A stretch of 64,000 nt of DNA from an uncultured Sphingomonadaceae bacterium. Its GTDB lineage: Bacteria; Pseudomonadota; Alphaproteobacteria; Sphingomonadales; Sphingomonadaceae. Location: NCBI GenBank assembly GCA_947497455.1, contig CANMGU010000002.1:900506-964505 (forward strand). Reading direction: 5' to 3'. Below, one piece after another: positions 52,219-59,973 of the stretch; position 1 is the first letter of the stretch, and the number at the start of each line of letters is the position of its first letter. The position numbers and the translations under genes were made by a program. The notes below the pieces were generated by a model. It was not told the origin of the DNA, made no database searches, and saw nothing but the letters and a program-made list of their open reading frames with translations.

Positions 52219-53376
52219 ATGGCGCCTTTCATCACATTGGGAAATGCAGATACTCGCAGTGGACCGCAGCCTTTCGGTCTCGGGCTCACGGATCGCCTCA
52301 ACCATCAATACATTATCGGACAAACCGGCACAGGTAAGTCGACTTTGGTGGCGAACATGGCCCACCAGGATTGCCTGCTCGGAAATGGCTTTTGCCTAAT
52401 CGATCCGCATGGTGATCTCGCTAGCGAACTCGCCACATCGCTGCCCAACAGCGTAATCCATTGGCGCTTGGGAGACCCGACTTGTCCCTACGGTTACAAT
52501 CCTCTGACGCGTGTCCCTCTGACAATGCGGCCTTTGGTTGCCTCTGGTTTCGTTGAAACACTCAAGAAGCAATGGAGCGACAGCTGGGGACCGAGGATGG
52601 AGCACTTGCTCAGACAAGCTGCGCTCACTTTGCTTGATCAGCCCGAAGCACAAATGAGTGACATCATTCCGCTCTTCACTGATAAGGAGTTTCGTCAGCG
52701 CGCTATCACTCACATTTCCGACCCGCAGTTGGTGATGTTCTGGCGCGGCGAGTTTGCCAAAATGAACTACCTATCAACGATGGACGGTGTCGCACCGATA
52801 GCGAACAAACTCAGCGCATTTCTTTCAAATCCGACCGTGCGCAAGATGGTCAGCACACCCGATCAGCCTCTACGGTTCCGGAAAATAATGGATGAAGGAC
52901 AAGTGTTGATTGTCGATCTCGCAAAGGGTCGCGTTGGTGCTGACATCGCGAATGTAATAGGTGGTCTGGTCGTCACCAACATTTTTAATGCAGCCCTATC
53001 CCGCTACACGCTGCCGCACGCACAGCGAAGACCATTCTTTTTCTACATCGACGAGTTTCATAATTTCACCACCTCCGCAGTAGCCGATTTGCTTTCAGAA
53101 GCGCGGAAGTATGGTCTGGGAATTTGCGCCGCTCACCAGCATCTCAGCCAAGCGGATAGAGCAACCATCGACGCAGTTATCGGTAATGCTGGAACGCTCA
53201 TTTCGCTGCGCATTGGCGCACAAGACGCGCCATTAATTGCGCGGCAATTTGGTCAGATCGAGCCGCGTTACTTCACTGATCTGCCCAACTATCGCGGATA
53301 TGCCCAGCTTATGCGCGGTGGTTCAAAACAAAAGCCATTCTCGTTCAGCACCACACCTGCGGTCACAAATCTGTGA
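52219..53376 (+). CDS. Second HerA/VirD4-like ATPase
   Basis: 385 aa. Walker A GQTGTGKS at residues 34-41, then CLIDPHGDLASEL, a helical insertion (about 110-200), and Walker B FFFYIDEFHNF at about 270, with a sensor-like YGLGICAAHQHLSQ. It matches the type IV secretion DNA-binding/DUF87 helicase group. It is half the length of the ATPase at 31884 and lacks both the long N-terminal and the low-complexity C-terminal parts. ATG 52219 has no obvious ribosome site; TTG 52216 is one codon upstream. It is downstream of the 44-bp palindrome, which it may act on. Confidence 0.8.
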   Translation: MAPFITLGNADTRSGPQPFGLGLTDRLNHQYIIGQTGTGKSTLVANMAHQDCLLGNGFCLIDPHGDLASELATSLPNSVIHWRLGDPTCPYGYNPLTRVPLTMRPLVASGFVETLKKQWSDSWGPRMEHLLRQAALTLLDQPEAQMSDIIPLFTDKEFRQRAITHISDPQLVMFWRGEFAKMNYLSTMDGVAPIANKLSAFLSNPTVRKMVSTPDQPLRFRKIMDEGQVLIVDLAKGRVGADIANVIGGLVVTNIFNAALSRYTLPHAQRRPFFFYIDEFHNFTTSAVADLLSEARKYGLGICAAHQHLSQADRATIDAVIGNAGTLISLRIGAQDAPLIARQFGQIEPRYFTDLPNYRGYAQLMRGGSKQKPFSFSTTPAVTNL

Positions 53377-53432
53377 ATTGGGACTTTCACACGGACTCGC
53401 TCTCAAATCCATGCTCCAGATAAACTGGGAGA

Positions 53433-53588
53433 ATGAGTGAAAGAGATCACCTCGAAGAGTATTTTCAATTGTGTAAGCGCATCTACGAGCAAATGGAGCG
53501 TGATGGCACTTGGCCGTGGACGACAGATTTGACGAATTCCGAAGATGTGATAGATTCAAAGAGCAAATTCAAAGAGCAAATTCAATGA
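53433..53588 (+). CDS. 51-aa small ORF between ATPase and serine recombinase
   Basis: 51 codons: starts MSERDHLEEYFQLCKRIYEQ, followed by MERDGTWPW; ends KFKEQIQ. It is acidic and helical and follows GGGAGAATG. The stop lies 3 bases before the serine recombinase ATG, so the two are likely coupled. Small proteins with a similar RxG-WPW segment are found beside phage and island genes, from memory only. Its 3' end contains two tandem 13-bp copies (53555-53580), whose length would shift the frame if the copy number changed. Confidence 0.55.
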   Translation: MSERDHLEEYFQLCKRIYEQMERDGTWPWTTDLTNSEDVIDSKSKFKEQIQ

Positions 53589-53591
53589 GCT

Positions 53592-55136
53592 ATGAAGCAC
53601 TGTTACGGATACATTCGCGTTTCGACCGTCAAACAGGGTGATGGCGTTTCGCTAGATGCGCAAAAGGAGGCAATCCGGGCTTTTGCGAGTCATAATGCGA
53701 TCAAAATAGTTGAATGGTATGAAGAGAAAGAGACAGCGGCCAAAACGGGGCGCCCAGTCTTCAATCGCATGATCGCTAATCTTCGGAAACGAAAGGCCCA
53801 GGGCTTGGTCGTTCACAAGATCGATCGCTTTGCTCGAAACCTCACTGACTACGGGCGTATCAGCCAGCTTATGGACTTAGGCTTGGAGGTTTTTACCGCT
53901 ATCGAGAGCTTAGACTTCCAATCGCGTGGCGGACGGCTCGCGGCGGACGTACAGGCCGTTGTCGCGGCAGATTTTATTCGCAACCAGCGTCAAGAGACAA
54001 TCAAGGGGCTCTATGGCCGATTGGCCCAAGGAATTTATCCGTTCAAAGCACCATTAGGCTATCTTGATCACGGTGCTGGCAAGCATAAGACCTTCGATCC
54101 TGAGCGTGCACCCCTCATTCGCGAGGCATTTGAGCTCTATGCAAGTGGCGACTATTCTCAGCTTGCCCTCCTTGCGGTTCTAAGAAAGCGTGGTCTAACT
54201 GGCGGAAGAGGCGCTCCCATTTCCTCAAGCACTTTGGAAGCGCTACTCGCGAACCCATTCTATGCTGGCATCATCAAAATTAAGCGCAATGGCCGAACTT
54301 TTCAGGGTGGCCATCAACCGCTGATTTCAATGGCGACTTTCGAAAGAGCGCAAGCGGTTAAGGCGGGAAAGGCACTGAAGAAATGCACTATGCATGAATA
54401 CACCTATCGGCGTCTGTTCCGTTGCCGCCACTGCGATGGTGCAATGACCCCAGAACGACAAAAAGGTGTCGTCTATTATCGCTGCCATACAAATGGTTGC
54501 GCTACGAAAAGCATACGCGAAAGTGTGCTTGAGGATCAAATATACCAATGTCTTAAGCAGGTCACGCTAACGGATCGGGAAATCGATCGCCTTATGGTCT
54601 TGTTGCGGGGTTGGATGAGGGCGCGACAAAAACAGCTAAACCAAGAGGCAATCCCGCTTAAGTTAAACCAGCTGGCGGAAAAGCGCGAGAGATTGACGGA
54701 TGCATTAATTGATCGATTAGTTAGCCAAGAGATTTTCGAAAAGAGAAACGAGGCGCTTCTATTTCAAGAGCAACGCTTACGTGAACGCGAGGCTCAAATC
54801 AGCTCGCAGCGTCCAGATCCAAAGCAAGCCCGCAAATTCTTCGAACTGGTGAAAAGCCTTGCTAGTACCTATATTTCAGCTTCGCCAGCTCATCGGAGAG
54901 AATTGGCTGCAATCGCGACTTCGAACCGTTGGGTTGAGGGTAAAAAACCTTACGTGGAGCCGTCAGATTGGCTCCAAAGGCTAGGACACGTTGAGCATGT
55001 CCTGAATGGTGGACATTATGAGGGTACTTTTCGAACCTCAGGGGCGAACTTAAACGATATTTTTGAGTTGTTTTGTTCAGAACGATTTTCTGACCTTAAG
55101 CGGCTTTCGCTTGCTGTGTCGCAGAACAAGGTCTGA
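53592..55136 (+). CDS. Large serine recombinase
   Basis: 514 aa. N-terminal resolvase domain with YIRVST, nucleophile Ser11, then KIDRFARNLTDYG; the recombinase domain (about 160-260, PLGYLDHGAGKHKTFDPERAPLI), a zinc ribbon (CRHC near 275 and CHTNGC near 295) and a C-terminal coiled coil (about 330-420). Such enzymes integrate phages and elements or act as transposases without a host repeat. It is intact. Its att sites cannot be recognised by eye. It shares this end of the island with a tyrosine integrase, so it may belong to a nested or older element. Confidence 0.92.
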   Translation: MKHCYGYIRVSTVKQGDGVSLDAQKEAIRAFASHNAIKIVEWYEEKETAAKTGRPVFNRMIANLRKRKAQGLVVHKIDRFARNLTDYGRISQLMDLGLEVFTAIESLDFQSRGGRLAADVQAVVAADFIRNQRQETIKGLYGRLAQGIYPFKAPLGYLDHGAGKHKTFDPERAPLIREAFELYASGDYSQLALLAVLRKRGLTGGRGAPISSSTLEALLANPFYAGIIKIKRNGRTFQGGHQPLISMATFERAQAVKAGKALKKCTMHEYTYRRLFRCRHCDGAMTPERQKGVVYYRCHTNGCATKSIRESVLEDQIYQCLKQVTLTDREIDRLMVLLRGWMRARQKQLNQEAIPLKLNQLAEKRERLTDALIDRLVSQEIFEKRNEALLFQEQRLREREAQISSQRPDPKQARKFFELVKSLASTYISASPAHRRELAAIATSNRWVEGKKPYVEPSDWLQRLGHVEHVLNGGHYEGTFRTSGANLNDIFELFCSERFSDLKRLSLAVSQNKV

Positions 55137-55143
55137 ACACCGT

Positions 55144-56271
55144 TTATATCAAGGAGCTCGCAACCTCTTCGCCCCACTTTGTCAATGCTTCTCTTTTCTC
55201 GGCCTCATAGGAGTGAAGGGCATAGGTTCTCGCGGTGACCCCCTGCGGAGCGTGGTTTAAGACCCGTCCCACGACCAACTCAGGAACACTGAGCCTCACC
55301 ATGTGGGTCGCCATCGTCCGGCGCAGGTCATGTAGCCGCCAAGGTTCAATGTCTTGACCTTGCGCAGCCATCAGCTTGTCGAGCTTCGTCTTTGCAGCGC
55401 TGTAAGCCTTTACATGTGACTGGCCATCACTTGACCAAATGAAAGGGCCGAATTGAGGCGTGGCATCGAGCAACTCGAGCATTGCCGGTGAGAGCGGCAC
55501 CAAATGTATCCGTGCAGACTTAGTGTTCTCGCTCTTTAGTACCCACGTTTTCTGCTTAAGGTCGAGATCGCTCCATTTCATTGAGGCGACTTCAGTGCGT
55601 CGTTGGCCGCTTAGGATCATCATCTTGATGAAACCTCCGAAAGGATAGCCCAAGAGGTCAGCAGCCTGATGCACTCGCGCCAATTCTGAGATGCTGAGGA
55701 AGCGATCTCTTGGCTTGTCTTGACTGGGGTTTGGGATGGCCTCGGCGGGTGAGGCTTCAAGCCAGTCTTTGCCAAGAGCGTATCGGAAAAGTGTCCTAGT
55801 GATCGCAAGAACCCGTCCTGGCGCAACCGCACCGTCAATGCCGTCAATAAGCTCTATGACGTCTCGCCTGCGGATTTCCGCGATGTCGCGATCTGACCAA
55901 TGTGGCAGAACGTAGATTTCAAGGCGGCGCTTTTGATTATGCCAGCTTTTGTTTTTGACCTTCGCGACTTTCTCAATCCAATGGTCGGCAAGCTCACCAA
56001 AGGTGCGCTCTTCGCGCTGATGATCGTCTCTCACCAAGCCGATCAAGAATTCTCTGGCGATATCGCGAGCATCAGCGACCTTAATGACCGGGTACGAGCC
56101 AAGGGTTTTGTTGATCTGCCGCTTTCCTAATCGGGCTCGTACGATCCACGATTTCCGGCCGCCAGCGCCAACTCTCAATCGCAGGCCCTGCACTAGGTCA
56201 TCTGCATATTCTTGCTGCCCGTTGGCCGGTGGCTTGAGAGATGAAACGCGAGAGTCGGTCAATCGAGGCAT
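55144..56271 (-). CDS. int: Tyrosine integrase (P4-type)
   Basis: 375 aa. The N-terminal DUF4102-like arm-binding part begins MPRLTDSRVSSLKPPANGQQ; a core-binding domain lies at about 90-175. The catalytic domain has Arg224 (SGQRRTEV), Lys around 251, His314-x2-Arg317 (HDLRRT), His340 and nucleophile Tyr350 (NHAPQGVTARTY). All residues are present, so it should be active. It lies at the right end, 134 bases from attR, reading inward, with an inverted repeat directly over its start region. It is convergent with the serine recombinase, 7 bases apart. Confidence 0.95.
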   Translation of the reverse strand: MPRLTDSRVSSLKPPANGQQEYADDLVQGLRLRVGAGGRKSWIVRARLGKRQINKTLGSYPVIKVADARDIAREFLIGLVRDDHQREERTFGELADHWIEKVAKVKNKSWHNQKRRLEIYVLPHWSDRDIAEIRRRDVIELIDGIDGAVAPGRVLAITRTLFRYALGKDWLEASPAEAIPNPSQDKPRDRFLSISELARVHQAADLLGYPFGGFIKMMILSGQRRTEVASMKWSDLDLKQKTWVLKSENTKSARIHLVPLSPAMLELLDATPQFGPFIWSSDGQSHVKAYSAAKTKLDKLMAAQGQDIEPWRLHDLRRTMATHMVRLSVPELVVGRVLNHAPQGVTARTYALHSYEAEKREALTKWGEEVASSLI

Positions 56272-56272
56272 T

Positions 56273-56299
56273 TGTTACCTATTTTCATTTTAGGTAACA
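56273..56299. promoter_or_regulatory. Inverted repeat upstream of integrase start
   Basis: TGTTACCT (56273-56280 region, shifted by one base within TTTGTTACCT) and AGGTAACA (56292-56299) form an inverted pair about 11 bases apart, directly before the integrase ATG. The right arm belongs to the AGGTARC heptamer series. It could be an integrase/excisionase site doubling as an operator that controls integrase expression. Confidence 0.5.
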
Positions 56300-56310
56300 T
56301 ATAGGTAGCA
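56291..56310 (+). promoter_or_regulatory. Paired AGGTARC heptamers, right end (putative integrase arm site)
   Basis: AGGTAAC (56292-56298) and AGGTAGC (56303-56309), 11 bp apart, 18/20 identical with the left block 29771-29790 and in the same orientation. Another AGGTAAC is at 56350-56356. Confidence 0.5.
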
Positions 56311-56404
56311 AATCGTGTGCTTGCCTGCAATCAAGTGTCTCACATGTTCAGGTAACTTTCTGTAAATAAGCATATAAGATTTTTATGTTCAACCATCCGC
56401 CAGT

Positions 56405-56450
56405 CTTGCCAAGGTTGGGGTCGAGAGTTCGAATCTCTTCGCCCGCTCCA
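56405..56450 (+). repeat. attR: right copy of 46-bp att repeat (tRNA-Gly fragment)
   Basis: Contains the anticodon-loop to CCA part of a tRNA-Gly without the 5' half, so it is not a functional tRNA. The T-stem bases are AGA (56424-56426) and TCT (56436-56438) where attL has GGC and GCC. A T-rich run (GATTTTTT) follows and may be the original tRNA terminator. Confidence 0.85.
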
Positions 56451-56610
56451 GATTTTTTCCCAAAGTCTGAACTTACGATGCCGTTACGGCATGGCTGCTT
56501 CTCGTCAAAATCATCTCAAGATCGGCGGAAAAGCTAGTAGTTTTGCGGTTGACCGTGATGGCTCTAGTGATTTAATTGAACAATTAAATTTATTGTTCAG
56601 GAGAAACTTG

Positions 56611-57291
56611 ATGAGCGTGACGGTCGATAAACATGGCGATGTCGCTTTAATCACGATGGATGATGGCAAGGCCAATGCCGTCAATTTTGATTTGATGCTG
56701 GCGCTCAACGATGCGCTTGATAAAGCCGAATCTGATGCCAAGGCGATTGTTCTGGCCGGGCGAGAAGGGCGTTTCTCTGGCGGCTTTGATCTGAAAGCGA
56801 TGGCGAATTTCACGCCGGAAGATGCCGCGCGATTGCTGGACCGGGCCAGTGAACTGTTGTTGCGCCTTTATGGCGGACCTTTGCCAGTGATTGGTGCCTG
56901 CACAGGTCATGCGATCGCAATGGGAACTTTCATCCTTTTAGCCTGCGACACACGCGTCGGTGCCGAAGGGGATTTCAAGCTTGGTGCCAATGAATCGGCG
57001 ACCGGCATGAAACTGCCAGTCTTTGCGCTGGAACTGGCGCGCGACCGGTTAAGTTCGCAGCATCTGACCAGAGCTATGATTCAAGCCTTTATCTATGATT
57101 CTAAAGGCGCGGTAGAGGCGGGTTATCTTGATATGCTGACCGCGCCAGAAAAGGTGGTTGAACAATCATTGGCAATTGCCGGACAACTCACATCATTGTC
57201 GACGCGCGCCTATGCCTATCAAAAGGCGGCACTGCGCAAACCCACTCTCGATGCGATCAGGGCGAGTATTGGCAATCATCCCAACCTGTAA
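56611..57291 (+). CDS. Enoyl-CoA hydratase/isomerase family protein
   Basis: 226 aa crotonase-fold protein. Oxyanion-hole regions AGREGRFSGGFDLKAM and GACTGHAIAMGTFILLACDTR are visible. It lacks the usual two Glu residues of hydratases in the second block (GHAIAMG), so the reaction is uncertain. I start at ATG 56611, after AGGAGAAACTTG; the frame runs further upstream into the att region without a ribosome site. First intact host gene to the right of the island, on its own. Confidence 0.82.
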   Translation: MSVTVDKHGDVALITMDDGKANAVNFDLMLALNDALDKAESDAKAIVLAGREGRFSGGFDLKAMANFTPEDAARLLDRASELLLRLYGGPLPVIGACTGHAIAMGTFILLACDTRVGAEGDFKLGANESATGMKLPVFALELARDRLSSQHLTRAMIQAFIYDSKGAVEAGYLDMLTAPEKVVEQSLAIAGQLTSLSTRAYAYQKAALRKPTLDAIRASIGNHPNL

Positions 57292-57308
57292 GGGCGACCG
57301 GTCACGCG

Positions 57309-57683
57309 CTAGCCAATATGCTGGTCGACCAGAATCGGATTGCCATCGGGATCCACTATAGTGAAGCTGGCAGGGCCTTCACTATCTGGATCCGCCTCGG
57401 TGGAGAATTCCACTCCTTTGGCCTTCAGTTCCTTTTGCAGATCTCGAATATCGGTATAGTCTTCCAGCGTCTCTGCATTGCTATTCCATCCGGGGTTAAA
57501 GGTGAGGATATTGTCCGGAAACATATCCTGAAACAGACCGATTACGGTGTCGCCATTTTTCAGGATCAACCAGTTCTGGCTCTTGTCGCCACCAAATTTG
57601 GTAAAGCCGAGCTTTTCGTAGAAGGCTTCAGAGCTGTTTAGATCCTTCACGGACAGGCTTATCGAAAAGGTTCCGAGTTGCAT
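57309..57683 (-). CDS. VOC family protein (glyoxalase/bleomycin resistance fold)
   Basis: 124 aa. [19 protein letters not shown] and the C-terminal [17 protein letters not shown] are typical of one VOC module with its beta-alpha-beta-beta-beta repeats. Cytoplasmic; substrate unknown. Leftward, 30 bases before a DUF4199 gene's end; the promoter side faces that gene. Confidence 0.85.
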   Translation of the reverse strand: MQLGTFSISLSVKDLNSSEAFYEKLGFTKFGGDKSQNWLILKNGDTVIGLFQDMFPDNILTFNPGWNSNAETLEDYTDIRDLQKELKAKGVEFSTEADPDSEGPASFTIVDPDGNPILVDQHIG

Positions 57684-57713
57684 GTATATTCCTTTCGCGG
57701 TTTGGATGAGGGT

Positions 57714-58244
57714 CTACGCCTTTGCAGGCAAAAGTTTCGGGTTGCGCAGTAAGACTGCGGAAATCAATGAGATGATCAGGCCAACCGGGAAAATCTCGAT
57801 GAAGGTCATCGGCAAGCGAATGTAAGGCTTGGCATAATTGACCTTCAATTCTTCGGCTTCCGCAATCACTTTGTCCAATGCTGCGCCGGTTACACCCTCG
57901 GCTTTCTTCGCTTCGATCAGGCCGGCAGTATATTCATTGATGAAGGCAAAATCTGTGTTGAACAGATATATTTCCCAAACGAAAACGTAGATCGCACCGG
58001 CTATCGCGGAAATGGCAAGGCCAAGACCGAAGCCCGGAAAAAACTTGATGACGCCGCCAAGATGTAAATCGCGGTAGCGCTTGATCCCGACAAAAATCAT
58101 CGATAGAGCGACCAGCATGATCAGATAGCCGAAATATTCGGAGGCGTAGAAGCCCTGACCCTCGCTGGATATGATGCCAAGCAGCATCGACAATATGACA
58201 ATCGTTCCCGACAAGACCCCGTAGACAACAGAAATTTTCAACAT
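57714..58244 (-). CDS. DUF4199 membrane protein
   Basis: 176 aa with four hydrophobic segments. The family pattern includes the two start helices (ISVVYGVLSGTIVILSMLLGI), the charged central region and a C-terminal helix pair (YIRLPMTFIEIFPVGLIISLISAVLL). Function unknown. ATG 58244 has AGGGGG upstream; ATG 58253 is an alternative. A membrane-anchored LuxR regulator gene lies next upstream, the usual partner in sphingomonads. Confidence 0.8.
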   Translation of the reverse strand: MLKISVVYGVLSGTIVILSMLLGIISSEGQGFYASEYFGYLIMLVALSMIFVGIKRYRDLHLGGVIKFFPGFGLGLAISAIAGAIYVFVWEIYLFNTDFAFINEYTAGLIEAKKAEGVTGAALDKVIAEAEELKVNYAKPYIRLPMTFIEIFPVGLIISLISAVLLRNPKLLPAKA

Positions 58245-58363
58245 GGCCAACATTCCCCCTGATTCGACCGGCAAAGCGGTCTTGGTGGGACATTGTCTAG
58301 ACGCAAATCATGCAATCTGGAAATCACCCTGATGGGTGATTTGACGGATTTCACCCTTTGACA

Positions 58364-58789
58364 CTAGGGAATGAGATGTAGAGATCGCGCCTTTTCTATG
58401 GCTAACATACGCCGGTCCACGGCCAGTTTTTCAAACAAATGGGCCACATGGGTCTTGATCGTATTGGGCGAAACGCCAAGTGTTCGGGCAATTTCCTTGT
58501 TGGATTGCCCGCGCGCCATGGCTTCGAGTACTTCCAGCTCCCGGCCTGAAATGCCAAGCGATTTTAGCGCAGGGTCATTACGTTCAAAGGTTTTGGTCTT
58601 TTCTTTAGCGGTCAGCCGATGACCGACCCAAATACCCAGAGACACGAACAAAACTGCCAGCAGGACGATGTACAGCTCGGTCGAAATGCTCTGAAGGAAA
58701 AACCGGTATTCCAGCCACTGCAGCGCAAAGGCCGCCAAGCCCAATATCAGGGCATAGATCAGGATGATGCTGAAACCCGGCCGTATCAT
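58364..58789 (-). CDS. Membrane-anchored LuxR family regulator
   Basis: 141 aa: two hydrophobic segments at residues 5-30 and 36-56, then a LuxR/NarL helix-turn-helix (LGISGRELEVLEAMARGQSNKEIARTLGVSPNTIKTHVAHLFEKL). No sensor domain, so the membrane part must receive the signal. It probably controls the DUF4199 gene downstream, with which it is co-oriented. Confidence 0.85.
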   Translation of the reverse strand: MIRPGFSIILIYALILGLAAFALQWLEYRFFLQSISTELYIVLLAVLFVSLGIWVGHRLTAKEKTKTFERNDPALKSLGISGRELEVLEAMARGQSNKEIARTLGVSPNTIKTHVAHLFEKLAVDRRMLAIEKARSLHLIP

Positions 58790-58822
58790 GCTGATCTGTG
58801 ATCAGCGATAAGCCGTGCTGCG

Positions 58823-59863
58823 TCAATCCCTTTCAAAAACGATCTTGATGTCCGGGTCCATCATGGCGTCTGCGGCTTGGGAAAAGGGTACAGAACGGGT
58901 GATTACATCATCCGGCGTAATGCTGCCGCAATGGGCGCAATCGAGCAAGTGGTCGATTTCCGTTCGAGCATGAACCCGGCTGATGGTGTAGGTGATGCCT
59001 TTCATATACATGGAACGCAGCGGAATATTTGTCTGATTGCTCATGCCCGCGGACACGCCGCTGCAAATTCCGCAAGCTTGTGTCGACCGCAGCGCAAAGA
59101 CAAGGGCATCGGGCAGGCCGGCTGCCTCAACGACAATCGGAAATTCCTCGGTTGCTCGCAAGTCTGGGCCATATTGGGTCTGAATAGCCTCTGCGCCCAA
59201 TGCCTTGGCTTTGGCCAGCCGGTCGGTATCATAGTCGCGATAGACAATCCGGCCTGCACCCAGAGCGCGGGCCGCCTGAACAGCGAACAAACCAACGCTT
59301 TGCGCCAGGCCGCCGACGATTAATATATCCGCCCCCGGTCGCTGTGCCAGCGGCTCTGCCACGGTACGATAACCATCGCCCGCATTGTCAGAGATTGCTG
59401 CAGCGCTAGTGATTGAGACATTGTCCGGAATTTTAACAAGCATCGCGTCGGCAAAGGGTACGTTGACGAGATCGCTCAATCCGCCACCCCATTTTCGATC
59501 GCCTGTAGGTGCGAAACCATAAGCCGCAAAAGGTTCGACGGTAGTGCAAGCATTGGTCCAGCCCCTTCGGCAATTGTCGCACGAACCGCAGTTTATCTGA
59601 AATGGGACAATCACGCGATCCCCGGGGACAAAGCCCGTTACACCGTCACCAATCTCGACCACCTCACCGGCAATTTCATGACCAAAGGCAAAGGGCCCCT
59701 GCATCGGATACATGCCGCTGGCCATATAGAGATCCAGATCGCAGCGGGTAACGGCCAGCGGCCGGACAATGGCCTCGCCCGCATTTTCGATGGTCGCTGC
59801 CGGCACCTCGTGCCATTCAAACTGCTTGGGTTTGATGAAGGTCAGTTGTTGCATGCTGGTCAT
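58823..59863 (-). CDS. Zinc-dependent alcohol dehydrogenase family protein
   Basis: 346 aa MDR-family enzyme. Catalytic-zinc GHE motif in FAFGHEIAGEVVEIGDGV, structural zinc Cys residues CGSCDNCRRGWTNAC, and a nucleotide fold with GGLAQSVGLFAVQAARALGAGRI. The start at ATG 59863 (MTSMQQLTF) is preferred; it is divergent from a LysR gene about 110 bases away, which probably regulates it. Substrate unknown. Confidence 0.85.
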   Translation of the reverse strand: MTSMQQLTFIKPKQFEWHEVPAATIENAGEAIVRPLAVTRCDLDLYMASGMYPMQGPFAFGHEIAGEVVEIGDGVTGFVPGDRVIVPFQINCGSCDNCRRGWTNACTTVEPFAAYGFAPTGDRKWGGGLSDLVNVPFADAMLVKIPDNVSITSAAAISDNAGDGYRTVAEPLAQRPGADILIVGGLAQSVGLFAVQAARALGAGRIVYRDYDTDRLAKAKALGAEAIQTQYGPDLRATEEFPIVVEAAGLPDALVFALRSTQACGICSGVSAGMSNQTNIPLRSMYMKGITYTISRVHARTEIDHLLDCAHCGSITPDDVITRSVPFSQAADAMMDPDIKIVFERD

Positions 59864-59973
59864 GATGATGTTCCTTTGCACCAATCGTCGACCAAATCAC
59901 CACGTCGCGGAATGATAGATATGAATAACCATTATTCATTTTTGAAAAGCCAAATCCGGTATATGGATGGGTA

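Larger units (their letters stand above)
29680..56450. mobile_element. Integrated genomic island in tRNA-Gly
   Basis: About 26.8 kb bounded by 46-bp direct repeats of the tRNA-Gly 3' end. The tyrosine integrase lies at the right end, next to attR, reading inward. The content is accessory: an AlpA-like regulator, two HerA/VirD4-like ATPases, a replication-relaxation-like protein, a putative defence segment, a metal resistance block, a serine recombinase and unknown genes. The genes on both sides (thioredoxin, enoyl-CoA hydratase) look like ordinary host genes. No relaxase and no type IV secretion channel genes are visible, so transfer would need outside help or an unrecognised mechanism. The serine recombinase may mark a second, nested insertion. 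Confidence 0.85.

Noticed and set aside
56405..56450. Second tRNA-Gly gene
   Set aside because: Only the 3' half is present; no acceptor 5' strand or D arm precedes it. It is attR.
29680..56450. Prophage
   Set aside because: No capsid, terminase, portal, tail or lysis genes are visible in the island.
29754..56480. Shared ACGATGCCG just outside attR and just inside attL
   Set aside because: Only nine bases match with unclear flanks; could be chance. Not used as an att or binding site.
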